A DNA stretch of 53,226 nt from Paludibacteraceae bacterium (GTDB taxonomy: Bacteria > Bacteroidota > Bacteroidia > Bacteroidales > Paludibacteraceae), in contig JAGBCD010000041.1 of NCBI GenBank assembly GCA_017938155.1, positions 1 to 53,226 on the forward strand. Reading direction: 5' to 3'. Made by a program: the position numbers and the translations under genes. Below the pieces are notes generated by a model. It had not been told where the DNA came from and ran no database searches. It was given only the letters and a program-made list of their open reading frames with translations. Below, one piece after another: positions 1 through 8,036 of the stretch; positions within the stretch are counted from its first letter, which is position 1; each line of letters opens with the position of its first letter.

Positions 1-1
1 C

Positions 2-1060
2 GGACGCGTAAACCCTACAGAATTAGTAGGTTTGCTCATCGTACAAGGCAAAGATTTCGTGGACGGAATCGAGAATGTGTACAAGCAAATCAAAGGTTCA
101 TGCAGCATACTTATTCTCACCGAAGATGGTATCATCGCTGCTCGCGACTCATGGGGACGCACACCTATCGTATTAGGTAAGCGAGACAACGCTTTTGCTA
201 TTGCCAGCGAATCATCATCCTTCTTCAATCTCGGTTTTGAAACGGAGTATTTCATGGGCCCTGGTGAGATTGTTCGCGTATATGCTGACCACGTGGAGCA
301 ACTCCGCAAACCCAACGACAAGATGCAGATTTGCTCTTTCCTTTGGGTGTATTATGGTTTCCCTACATCCGATTACGAAGGTCGCAATGTGGAACAAGTG
401 CGCTATGCTTGCGGTCATGCTATGGGTAATAGCGATGATGTGAAAGCTGATATTGTCTGCGGTATTCCTGATTCAGGTATTGCCATGGCAATTGGTTATT
501 CGCATACTTCGGGCGTGCCTTACCAGCGTGCCATCACCAAGTACACACCTACATGGCCACGTTCTTTCACCCCATCGCAACAAGCCACACGCGACCTCGT
601 TGCTAAGATGAAACTCATTCACAACTACTCTATCCTACGTGGCAAGAGTGTTCTCTTCTGCGACGATTCTATCGTGCGTGGCACACAACTCCGCGACAAC
701 ACCCGTTGTCTGCTCGAAGCAGGTGCCAAAGATGTGCATATGCGTATTGCGTGTCCACCTATCATGTATGGTTGTCCATTCACGAACTTCACCACATCGA
801 AGTCAGACATGGAACTCATCACACGCCGTATCATTGCGGATTTAGAGGGTGAAGAAGCATCCAATAATCCAGAGCGTATCAAGGCTTATGCCACTACTGA
901 TTCTTTGGAGTACCAACGTATGATAGGTGCTTTGCGCGATCGCTTTGCGCTCAAGTCACTCAAATACACCAAGATAGAGGACCTCATTGCTGCCATCGGA
1001 CTACCCAAATGCAAAGTCTGCACCTTCTGCTTCGATGGTGCCAACCCAAGTGATAATTGA
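2..1060 (+). CDS. purF: amidophosphoribosyltransferase (PurF-like), 5'-truncated by window edge
   Basis: The reading frame is open from the first bases, so the N-terminus, including the glutaminase Cys nucleophile expected at residue 1, lies outside the window. The visible part holds the end of the glutaminase domain (SWGRTPIVLG, SESSSF) and the phosphoribosyltransferase domain. The PRPP-binding loop is seen as VLFCDDSIVRGTQL around codon 220 of the visible part. The family converts PRPP and glutamine to phosphoribosylamine, the first step of purine synthesis, in the cytosol. A Cys-rich end (CKVCTFCFDG) may be a metal or Fe-S site. The exact paralogue (main PurF or a second PurF-like enzyme) is uncertain. 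Confidence 0.9.
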   Translation, partial: GRVNPTELVGLLIVQGKDFVDGIENVYKQIKGSCSILILTEDGIIAARDSWGRTPIVLGKRDNAFAIASESSSFFNLGFETEYFMGPGEIVRVYADHVEQLRKPNDKMQICSFLWVYYGFPTSDYEGRNVEQVRYACGHAMGNSDDVKADIVCGIPDSGIAMAIGYSHTSGVPYQRAITKYTPTWPRSFTPSQQATRDLVAKMKLIHNYSILRGKSVLFCDDSIVRGTQLRDNTRCLLEAGAKDVHMRIACPPIMYGCPFTNFTTSKSDMELITRRIIADLEGEEASNNPERIKAYATTDSLEYQRMIGALRDRFALKSLKYTKIEDLIAAIGLPKCKVCTFCFDGANPSDN

Positions 1061-1087
1061 GAATTTTGAATAAAGAATTTTGAAGTT
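1058..1087 (+). repeat. dispersed AT-rich repeat, copy 1
   Basis: The stretch directly after the purF stop carries GAATTTTGAA twice. It belongs to a dispersed motif, roughly AATTAAGAATTTTGAA, seen again at 28187-28213 and 48708-48731. All three copies touch gene ends or starts. Confidence 0.5.
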
Positions 1088-1135
1088 TTTCTTCAAGTAA
1101 TTCAACATTCAGAAGTCAAAATTAATAATTACAAC

Positions 1136-2596
1136 ATGACTCCTTTTAATAACGAAAAGTACATTCTCCGTCAGTCGGAGCATATCAAAGAGCGTATAGC
1201 GCAGTTTGGTAACAAACTATATCTCGAACTTGGAGGCAAATTATTCGACGATTTCCATGCCAGTCGCGTACTGCCAGGTTTTCAGCCCGATAGCAAGCTC
1301 ACTATGCTCACGCAATTGCGTGATACATTGGAGATAGTGATCGTCATCTCCGCATCCGACATCGAAAAAAACAAAGTACGTCAAGACTTAGGTATCACCT
1401 ACGATGTGGATGTACTTCGTTTGCGCGAAGAGTTTATAAATCGTGGTTTTGTAGTTAATTCGGTGGTCATCACCCACTATAGCGGTCAAGTATCTGCAGC
1501 CATGTATCGTCAACGATTAGAACGCTTAGGTATCACGACCTATTATCACTACACCATTGACGGATATCCACATAATGTTTCGCTCATTGACTCAGCAGAA
1601 GGTTTTGGAAAGAATGACTATATAGAAACAACTCGTCCTTTAGTTGTTGTTACGGCACCTGGCCCTGGAAGTGGAAAGATGGCTGTTTGCCTCAGCCAAC
1701 TCTACAATGAGCATGTACGAGGTAATCAGGCTGGTTATGCCAAGTTTGAGACTTTCCCCGTGTGGAACTTACCTCTCAAGCATCCTATCAATATGGCTTA
1801 CGAGGCTGCAACAGCGGATCTTAATGACGTGAATATGATTGACCCATACCACCTCGAAGCATATGGCAAGACGGCAGTTAGTTACAACCGCGACACGGAG
1901 ATATTCCCTGTATTAGATGCTTTGTTTACAGGCATTTACGGGCACAATCCTTATAAGTCGCCTACCGACATGGGAGTGAACATGGTGGGTTTCTGCATAG
2001 ATGATGATGCTGCATGTTGTGAAGCCAGCAAACAGGAAATTATCCGCCGCTACTACCATGCGTTGAACGATTTTGCCAATGGCGACATTAGCGAATCAGT
2101 AGTCAATCGTATCGCTCGATTATTTAAGCAAGTGGGTATCAGCACCGCAGACAGACGTACAACGGTGGCAGCCAACGAGCGCAAAGAGCGCAATAGTGCG
2201 ATGGCTGTAGCAGCTATCGAGTTGCATGACAGACATATCATTACTGCCGAAGCATCGGACTTATTGGGTTCAAGTGCAGCCTTATTACTCAATGCCACGA
2301 AATATCTTGCAGGCATCGACCATGCTATCAAACTCATCCCTCAAGAGATGATTGAACCTATCCAACATACAAAGATTAATTACCTAAGAGGGCGCAATCC
2401 ACGCTTGCATACAGATGAAGTGTTGGTTGCATTATCTGTGCTATCATTACACGACGACAACTGCCGCAAAACGTTGGCTGCATTGCCAAAACTTGCAGGT
2501 TGTCAAGTACACTCCACAGTTATGCTATCTGAAGTTGATCGCAAGATATTCCGAAAACTTGGAATTGAACTAACATGCGACCCTATCAAAAAATGA
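1136..2596 (+). CDS. DUF1846 family protein
   Basis: A 486-residue protein that I recognise as the DUF1846 (UPF0371) family from its opening (FNNEKYILRQSEHI) and the glycine-rich loop TAPGPGSGKMAVCLSQL near residue 175, which resembles a nucleotide-binding loop. Length matches the family (about 490-500). No signal peptide or membrane segment, so it is cytosolic. Function is not established for the family. It lies 75 bp after the PurF-like gene on the same strand. The gap holds a copy of a dispersed AT-rich repeat and no terminator-like hairpin with a T run, so co-transcription is possible. Confidence 0.85.
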   Translation: MTPFNNEKYILRQSEHIKERIAQFGNKLYLELGGKLFDDFHASRVLPGFQPDSKLTMLTQLRDTLEIVIVISASDIEKNKVRQDLGITYDVDVLRLREEFINRGFVVNSVVITHYSGQVSAAMYRQRLERLGITTYYHYTIDGYPHNVSLIDSAEGFGKNDYIETTRPLVVVTAPGPGSGKMAVCLSQLYNEHVRGNQAGYAKFETFPVWNLPLKHPINMAYEAATADLNDVNMIDPYHLEAYGKTAVSYNRDTEIFPVLDALFTGIYGHNPYKSPTDMGVNMVGFCIDDDAACCEASKQEIIRRYYHALNDFANGDISESVVNRIARLFKQVGISTADRRTTVAANERKERNSAMAVAAIELHDRHIITAEASDLLGSSAALLLNATKYLAGIDHAIKLIPQEMIEPIQHTKINYLRGRNPRLHTDEVLVALSVLSLHDDNCRKTLAALPKLAGCQVHSTVMLSEVDRKIFRKLGIELTCDPIKK

Positions 2597-2704
2597 ATAC
2601 ATACTGATTTGATACATAAGAGAAGCCTATACAAACTCTAAGAAGTATGAATGAAGGCTACAAGCATTTGAGATTAGACATTATTTTGATGATAATAACA
2701 AACC

Positions 2705-2733
2705 AAAAAGACACCCATAAAGGATGTCTTTTT
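2705..2733 (-). terminator. terminator of tRNA-Thr copy 1
   Basis: An inverted repeat (AAAAAGACACCC, 5-nt loop, GGATGTCTTTTT). The single mismatch on the plus strand becomes a G-U pair when read on the minus strand, which points to a minus-strand RNA, matching the tRNA orientation. The same hairpin follows the second tRNA-Thr and a close variant follows tRNA-Lys. Confidence 0.7.
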
Positions 2734-2739
2734 GTTTTG

Positions 2740-2812
<73 letters not shown>

Positions 2813-2937
2813 ATTAATTTTAAAATATCTCTGTAAAGGTAATACATTATTTTCATTTGACAATTTTTTTTTTGACTATTAAAAGAGAGGATGTATATTA
2901 TTTTTATAAAAGTTACCATATGTATCTAACGTAAATA

Positions 2938-2969
2938 TTTGTTTATATGATATTTTTATACTACTTTTG
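2938..2969 (+). promoter_or_regulatory. Bacteroidota promoter upstream of lipoprotein gene
   Basis: TTTG at 2938-2941, 20-bp spacer, TACTTTTG at 2962-2969, matching TTTG-N19-21-TAnnTTTG. The same arrangement recurs at 5862-5893, because this segment is a duplication. Confidence 0.75.
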
Positions 2970-2996
2970 CTAAAGAATACAAGCACTATACAATAT

Positions 2997-3638
2997 ATGA
3001 AGACCAAGTTTTTAATCATAATACTATCAATCGTATCTATTTGTTCGTTTGGATGTGCACGAGACAATAGTACTACACCACATAAACAAACAATGGTTGT
3101 CGATATATTCAATTATTTTCGTCAAGAGAATATAGATTCTCCTCTTGACATGGTTTCATTTGTAAACAAAGATACATGTCTGCAATTGATACAAAAAGAG
3201 AGTGATGACTATAATTGTGAGTATTTGAGAGATAAAATTTTAATGTATTATCCGGATGATTATAATATCGTCTTTATGCTTTGTGACCCACCTACATCAA
3301 ACAACGAATTGTATGTATATGTTGATAGCACTCGCTATTTAATACAACCGCAAAAATCATATGCGGTTTATAAGATTAATGATTTTTTCTCCTCCTTTCT
3401 GTATCTACGCCTACAGAAAGGAGATTCATTGCTTTTTAACAAGAAAACTATTACTCTTAACGAAGAGCATCTATACGAAATTTTAGAAGTTGTTGAGGAT
3501 TATATAAAAGTTCGTGAAGTGCAATATGAAGAAACACATATTCCTCGAATCACTTCACTTCGGACTGCCCCAACCTATTTATATCACTGGCGTGATGGGT
3601 ATAAGTTGCACACAGAAAAATTTGTCATTGATGAATAG
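2997..3638 (+). CDS. putative lipoprotein of unknown function with duplicated signal peptide
   Basis: I do not recognise the mature protein (213 residues in total). The ATG at 2997 is chosen because it opens a typical signal peptide (MKTKFLIIILSIVSICSFGC) ending in a lipobox-like SFGC, and lies 27 bp after a good promoter. A TTG 30 bp upstream lies inside the promoter. The leader and everything upstream back to tRNA-Thr is a near copy of the segment before the DUF5103 gene at 5921. Similarity stops at the end of the signal peptide, so the mature part was joined to a borrowed leader. The body is acidic and Tyr-rich with no visible repeats. Probably surface or periplasmic; the neighbouring orphan genes suggest an acquired cassette. 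Confidence 0.65.
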   Translation: MKTKFLIIILSIVSICSFGCARDNSTTPHKQTMVVDIFNYFRQENIDSPLDMVSFVNKDTCLQLIQKESDDYNCEYLRDKILMYYPDDYNIVFMLCDPPTSNNELYVYVDSTRYLIQPQKSYAVYKINDFFSSFLYLRLQKGDSLLFNKKTITLNEEHLYEILEVVEDYIKVREVQYEETHIPRITSLRTAPTYLYHWRDGYKLHTEKFVIDE

Positions 3639-3663
3639 TGGAAAATTGGAGTCTTGACTACCA

Positions 3664-3774
3664 ATGCACCCCCACAGAACTGGTTATGGTCGAGATGATC
3701 CAAATCTAATTGTGGATACAAAATTCGAACCAGATCCCAACAATAAGGGAAAAGTAAGATATAAGGAGGACTGA
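3664..3774 (+). pseudogene. coding-like remnant ending just before the next gene
   Basis: A 36-codon open frame preceded by an in-frame stop. It encodes a hydrophilic Asp/Lys-rich tail (RTGYGRDDPNLIVDTKFEP and onward) and ends 2 bp before the ATG at 3777. Its last codons double as the AAGGAGG ribosome-binding site of that gene. Composition and position resemble the C-terminal tip of a polymorphic toxin followed by its immunity gene, but I cannot assign a toxin family. It could also be a genuine small ORF. Confidence 0.35.
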
Positions 3775-3776
3775 TT

Positions 3777-4271
3777 ATGAGAAAACTTTTGTATTGCTCT
3801 TGCATAATATTGTTTACTAGTTGTTTTATAGGTTCGAAGAGTCCCCAAACAATAGTGACTAATCTCTATGAGTCGCCTTCAACCGATTCACTAAATCAAG
3901 TGCTTCAAGGACAAAACATAGCAATTAGAATCTCCACGAATGAAGATGATGAGTTCGATACGTTATTTGTTGGCAAGTACGTGATTATCGAGGAGAAAAT
4001 AGGTCATAGTTTATGGGCAATTACAGATATGCCGGATTACTACTTGTTAGATATTGCCGAGTATCTTTGTGGGTATAGCATTGGCCTTATATACAACAAA
4101 GCACACTCAACGTTATACCAAACTGAGGAATTCGATTTGAATAGTAATGGGTATCATGTGTTGTATGAGACTTGTGACTTTGACGATTGTACAATAGATG
4201 TGAAATATGAAGATGAAAGTGAAGAAAAGGTGCATTTTCGCAAATGCTTTTCGGATACAATTAGGTTGTAA
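3777..4271 (+). CDS. putative lipoprotein, possible orphan immunity protein
   Basis: A 164-residue protein with a short lipoprotein signal (MRKLLYCSCIILFTSC, lipobox FTSC). The rest is acidic with Cys-containing stretches (ETCDFDDCTID). The start is supported by a strong AAGGAGG 8 bp upstream, which is unusual for Bacteroidota. I do not recognise a family. A remnant open frame ends right before it and another continues in frame after its stop, as expected if pieces of toxin C-termini alternate with immunity genes. That function is inference from layout only. Confidence 0.5.
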   Translation: MRKLLYCSCIILFTSCFIGSKSPQTIVTNLYESPSTDSLNQVLQGQNIAIRISTNEDDEFDTLFVGKYVIIEEKIGHSLWAITDMPDYYLLDIAEYLCGYSIGLIYNKAHSTLYQTEEFDLNSNGYHVLYETCDFDDCTIDVKYEDESEEKVHFRKCFSDTIRL

Positions 4272-4433
4272 TCGTGTTATACCGCATCAGATTTGTCTTT
4301 GTTCCAGAAAATGGTGTCACCATTTACATCTGGCGGAAATACGTCGCCATTATCTGTTTCAATAATAGGAAATCCACAATGTTATCGAGCTGCTGATAAA
4401 GCTAAAGGTTGGTCAGCTCTGTTTTGTAAATAA
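4272..4433 (+). pseudogene. in-frame open remnant downstream of the 3777 gene stop
   Basis: The frame of the preceding gene stays open for 53 codons after its TAA, ending in a basic, Cys/Trp-containing tail (CYRAADKAKGWSALFCK). There is no start codon at its head. It stops 16 bp before the next gene. Either a C-terminal remnant of another protein left by recombination, or a chance open stretch. The amino-acid content looks protein-like, so I favour a remnant. Confidence 0.3.
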
Positions 4434-4449
4434 TAGAAAGGATTGTGAT

Positions 4450-5094
4450 ATGAGAAGCATAAAACAATTGGTTAAGCATATTGCTCTGTCTTTGGTATGC
4501 TTTATGTCATATACAGACTGCATGGGGCAGATATGCCAAAACTTGGATAGCACCATTGTTGGAGTCTTGACTCTTTGTTGTTATCAAAATGGACCGCTAC
4601 ATGGTTGGATGGATGATTCCCTTCTAATAGAGGAAGAGACCTTCCCTTTGTGCATAAAAAGCGTTTCACAGTTTTGTCCAATTGGAGGGATATATGCATT
4701 ATATATGAACATGGACTCTACAGAGTTGCTAATTGCCATGCAAGCACCAGGGATGAATCGAGGAGATGTGGGTACATTAATGGTAATTCCTGTTGATAAG
4801 AAAGAATTAGATAAACTTCCTCTTTCGCGATGCACATATACTAATCTTCCGCATTTTCAGACCGAACAGGGTGTCCGAATAGGAATGACACAAGAAGAAT
4901 TGATTGCGCTCAAGGGCAACCAATTTCACAAAAACGAAGATGGGTTCATAAGCTATGAATCGCTGTCTCCCGTATTAAAAAACGACCCAGAGGCAATCAA
5001 ATATGGCGAAAAATACGGTGTGGGAGACTTATCTTTGACTGTGCATATAAAAGAGGGGGGGATAGATTGGTTCATGCTAGAATGGGGTCTGTAG
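4450..5094 (+). CDS. secreted protein of unknown function
   Basis: 214 residues with an N-terminal signal (basic start MRSIKQLVKH, hydrophobic core, ending about residue 27 near GQ), so exported by Sec. The mature part contains several Cys and a C-terminal segment GVRIGMTQEELIALKGNQFH. I do not recognise the family. It is the third consecutive small exported protein between the two tRNA-Thr copies and shares their AT-rich composition, which suggests common acquisition. RBS is weak (AAAGGATT). Confidence 0.5.
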   Translation: MRSIKQLVKHIALSLVCFMSYTDCMGQICQNLDSTIVGVLTLCCYQNGPLHGWMDDSLLIEEETFPLCIKSVSQFCPIGGIYALYMNMDSTELLIAMQAPGMNRGDVGTLMVIPVDKKELDKLPLSRCTYTNLPHFQTEQGVRIGMTQEELIALKGNQFHKNEDGFISYESLSPVLKNDPEAIKYGEKYGVGDLSLTVHIKEGGIDWFMLEWGL

Positions 5095-5226
5095 GATACG
5101 GTATTTACACCTATAGATTAAAGAGGAGAATAATAACCAATTAACATTGAGCTCTCCGCTCCCTTTTTTGTGTCTTTTCCCAAACCATGATTCTGCCATA
5201 CCTTTGCACAAAAATGCGAGGATATG

Positions 5227-5273
5227 TGAGGTGAACCCCAAAAGTTAGACAAAAACTTTTGGGGTTCACCTCA
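5227..5273. mobile_element. perfect palindrome resembling two fused IS terminal repeats
   Basis: A 20-bp perfect inverted repeat (5227-5246 and 5254-5273) with a 7-nt loop. The arm reads TGAGGTGAACCCCAAAAGTT followed by AGAC. CCCAAAAGTT-AGAC is typical of IS3-family terminal repeats. No transposase lies between the arms, so this would be an end-to-end remnant or a minimal non-autonomous element. It abuts the 185-bp repeat array. Confidence 0.5.
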
Positions 5274-5665
5274 TAAAGGATGTCTTTTTGTTTTGAGCCA
5301 CTGGCCGAACTCTGACGCTCTGGTCAGTTTTGCTCATTGACTTGCTACGCAAGTGGGGGTCGCTGCTACTTTCCTTCGCTCCTCCCCACAAATTACAAAT
5401 TTGAGGGGACCCCTTTACGGTTCTCGTCCGTGACAGATGGCAAACAAAAAGACACCCATAAAGGATGTCTTTTTGCTTTGAGCCACTGGCCGAACTCTGA
5501 CGCTCTGGTCAGTTTTGCTCATTGACTTGCTGCGCAAGTGGGGGGCGCTGCTACTTTCCTTCGCTCCTCCCCACAAATTACAAATTTGAGGGGACCCCTT
5601 TACGGTTCTCGTCCGTGACAGATGGCAAACAAAAAGACACCCATAAAGGATGTCTTTTTGTTTTG
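5273..5665 (-). repeat. 185-bp tandem repeat built from the tRNA-Thr 3' end and terminator
   Basis: Two full 185-bp units precede the intact tRNA-Thr. Each holds the terminator hairpin (AAGACACCC/GGATGTCTT) and an 18-nt copy of the tRNA 3' end that breaks off within the T loop (5295-5312, 5480-5497; genuine tRNA 5665-5682), then about 110 bp of filler with GGTTCTCGTCC. The spacing is exactly 185 and 185. Open frames inside it are not genes. It resembles repeated half attachment sites at a tRNA T loop. Confidence 0.8.
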
Positions 5666-5738
<73 letters not shown>

Positions 5739-5759
5739 ATGAATTTCCAAACAACTCTG

Positions 5760-5790
5760 CAAAGGTAATACATTTTTTTCATTTGACAAA
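5760..5790 (-). promoter_or_regulatory. promoter of tRNA-Thr copy 2
   Basis: Read on the minus strand: TTTG (5787-5790), 19 bp, TACCTTTG (5760-5767). The equivalent site of copy 1 has lost the final G of the -7 box and the -33 box. Confidence 0.7.
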
Positions 5791-5861
5791 TTTTTTTGAC
5801 TATTAAAGGTGATGATGTATATTATTTTTAGAAAAGTGGCTATACTTATCCAACCAAAATA

Positions 5862-5893
5862 TTTGTTTATTTGATATTTTTATACTACTTTTG
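5862..5893 (+). promoter_or_regulatory. promoter of DUF5103 gene
   Basis: TTTG at 5862-5865, 20 bp, TACTTTTG at 5886-5893, 27 bp before the ATG at 5921. Near-identical to the promoter at 2938-2969. Confidence 0.75.
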
Positions 5894-5920
5894 TCAAATA
5901 ATACAAGCACTATACAATAT

Positions 5921-7189
5921 ATGAAGACCAAGTTTTTAGTCATAATACTATTATTTGTATCAATGTGTTCGTTTGGCCAATATCGTACACAAACTATTAA
6001 TCCTGATATTAAAACATTGCGCCTTAGATATCTTGAACAAGAGTCTTTAATACGTCCTATTTTGTATTTAAATGATGATCATCGTACATTAGAAATTAGT
6101 TTTGACGAGTTGAGTCATGACGTACATCAATACACATATACAATATATCACTTAAACAAAGATTGGACAAAAAGCGATTTGAGTTCATTTGAATATCTAA
6201 TCGGTAGCACAACACAAGACATTATTGATTACGAACACTCCCTGAATACTCAACAGGTTTACACTCATTATCGCTTTACGTTCCCTAACGAAGATATGCA
6301 ACTCGCTCTTTCTGGCAATTATGTTATAATTGTTTACGAAGATGGAAACATTGAGAATACAATTGCACACGTATGTTTCTCAGTAGTTGAAACTATAGCC
6401 GATGTAGATGTAAAGATACATTCGCACACAACCAAGGAACTTAATGGTAAATATCAACAAGTAGATATTGATGTTAATACAAAAGATTTACGCTGCAACA
6501 ATCCAAATGAAATATCCCTTGTGGTCCAACAGAACGCAAGATACGATAATATAGTTCAAAATCCCACCCCATCTTTCATAGAACCCAATAGGTTGCGTTT
6601 TTTAAACCACCCGAAATTAACCTTTGAAGGAGGAAATGAGTATCGACATTTTGATGCTTATTCTATATATTTCTCTGGCTACAATGTGGACGAAACCATC
6701 ATGCAACAACAAGAGTATCATACCTTTTTATTACCTGACCAAAATAACGGGATATCAAGCAAATCACCACAATATATGCACAATTATGATAACAACGGAC
6801 AGTTTTTAATCAATGCAGAAAGAACTGAATATGATGATACAGAAGCTGAATATATGTGGATTCATTGGTTTTTCCCAGTTGATAGACCTTTTATGAACGG
6901 AAGTATATATATTGGAGGCGACATATTTAACAACCAAATATCACATAGCAATTTGATGTCGTATGATGCTGAATCAAAGTGCTATTATATGAATAGCTAT
7001 TTGAAGCAAGGCGCATATGATTATCAATATTGGTTCGTTGATGCTTTTACAAACAAGATAACATTATTACACACTGAAGGTTCACATTGGCAAACAGAAA
7101 ATAATTATAGAATCTTCATCTATTATCGTCCCATAGGCAGTAGATACGATCGCATCGTTGGATATAAAGATGTTTATTCATCCTTTTAA
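5921..7189 (+). CDS. DUF5103 / type IX secretion plug-like protein
   Basis: 422 residues from the ATG at 5921. An upstream TTG lies inside the promoter. It has a cleavable signal (MKTKFLVIILLFVSMCSFG, then QYRTQT) with no lipobox Cys, unlike its duplicated leader at 2997. The mature part matches the DUF5103 pattern: an N-terminal beta domain (DDHRTLEISFDEL, YTIYHLNKDW), FEYLIGST, and the C-terminal GGDIF...SYDAESKCYYM and KQGAYDYQYWF. Members include Plug, which closes the SprA translocon of the type IX system in Flavobacterium. Expected in the periplasm or at the outer membrane. No other type IX gene is in the window. Confidence 0.8.
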   Translation: MKTKFLVIILLFVSMCSFGQYRTQTINPDIKTLRLRYLEQESLIRPILYLNDDHRTLEISFDELSHDVHQYTYTIYHLNKDWTKSDLSSFEYLIGSTTQDIIDYEHSLNTQQVYTHYRFTFPNEDMQLALSGNYVIIVYEDGNIENTIAHVCFSVVETIADVDVKIHSHTTKELNGKYQQVDIDVNTKDLRCNNPNEISLVVQQNARYDNIVQNPTPSFIEPNRLRFLNHPKLTFEGGNEYRHFDAYSIYFSGYNVDETIMQQQEYHTFLLPDQNNGISSKSPQYMHNYDNNGQFLINAERTEYDDTEAEYMWIHWFFPVDRPFMNGSIYIGGDIFNNQISHSNLMSYDAESKCYYMNSYLKQGAYDYQYWFVDAFTNKITLLHTEGSHWQTENNYRIFIYYRPIGSRYDRIVGYKDVYSSF

Positions 7190-7570
7190 CATCAGTAACT
7201 TATCCCTTACTAAAACTAATATTTACTGCACACTTTGCAAAGTATATATAAACATCTCTCTATTTCATAAATTATTGTGTGACATTGAAGTCATAAGCTA
7301 ATTATTACTTTTCAGAAAAGTAGTAATTTTGTTCATTGCACTTCATTTATCTTGATAAAAAAAGCATATAGTGCGGGGCAAACTACTTAAGACTCTGTAC
7401 TATTTGTAATATGCAAAATTATTCTTAACTTATGCCATACATACACCGATAATATGCACTATAGAATGTGGCAAAATGTCACAAAAACGAAGAAACCAAA
7501 GTATTATCTTTGTAGGCAATGAGTTGAGAACAGTATTCAAAAGGTACGGTCACCCTACGGTATCGTCCAC
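7190..7570. other. gene-free stretch, first part
   Basis: I see no coding frame. It contains a single -7-like box (TATCTTTG at 7505-7512) without a clear -33 partner, and an isolated AAAATGTCAC word at about 7473 that matches the 11-bp array further right. Confidence 0.4.
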
Positions 7571-7625
7571 GATGCGAACGAGATGCAAACGAGATGCGAA
7601 CGAGATGTGAACGAGATGCGTATGA
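7571..7625. repeat. 11-bp tandem array A (GATGCGAACGA)
   Basis: Four 11-bp units GATGCGAACGA with single-base changes (GATGCAAACGA, GATGTGAACGA), then a fifth degenerate unit. The period is about one DNA turn and not a multiple of three, so it is not coding. Confidence 0.8.
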
Positions 7626-7635
7626 CATGGGCTGC

Positions 7636-7679
7636 AAAATGTCTCGAAAATGTCACGAAAATGTCTTGACAATGTCCCC
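7636..7679. repeat. 11-bp tandem array B (AAAATGTCNCG)
   Basis: Four 11-bp units (AAAATGTCTCG, AAAATGTCACG, AAAATGTCTTG, ACAATGTCCCC) starting 10 bp after array A. The A-tracts fall at helical spacing, which predicts a bend. Confidence 0.8.
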
Positions 7680-7830
7680 CAAGTAATAACTAACAATTAT
7701 TTGAACTCCCCAAAAATAAGAAGCCAACATTAGAACTTTTTTTAGAATAAGGAAATCGAAGTACAAATAATCAACTCAAGATTGCGTATTTACTTACATC
7801 TTGAAACAATTTTGAATTCAATGTAACCTC

Positions 7831-7907
7831 TACCGGACAGCAATAGAATTAAATACAACTTTTACCGGACAGCAATAGAATTAAATACAACTTATCGGAC
7901 AGCAATA
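7831..7907. repeat. three direct repeats (ACCGGACAGCAATA)
   Basis: TACCGGACAGCAATAGAATT begins at 7831 and 7863 and a shorter TATCGGACAGCAATA at 7893; spacing is 32 and 30 bp, about three helical turns. The first two share the following AAATACAACTT. It sits downstream of both flanking genes, so a promoter operator is unlikely. Confidence 0.75.
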
Positions 7908-7972
7908 AATTGATTTGTATTACTAACAACCTTCTTAATTGGAAACAATAAAAGTAAATATTAACATCATGT

Positions 7973-8008
7973 AAAAGTAAATGAGTCCATTTGGACTCAT
8001 TTACTTTT
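7973..8008. terminator. bidirectional terminator after the EPS operon
   Basis: A 17-bp perfect inverted repeat (AAAAGTAAATGAGTCCA and its complement) around a 2-nt centre, flanked by A and T runs, between convergent transcription units and 29 bp beyond the stop of the tyrosine kinase gene. Confidence 0.8.
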
Positions 8009-8036
8009 ATTTACAAACTATCTAAATAGATATCAT

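Noticed and set aside
7571-7907. Possible CRISPR array
   Set aside because: The units are 11-bp tandem words without spacers, and the ~32-bp repeats have near-identical intervening sequence; no cas genes are present.
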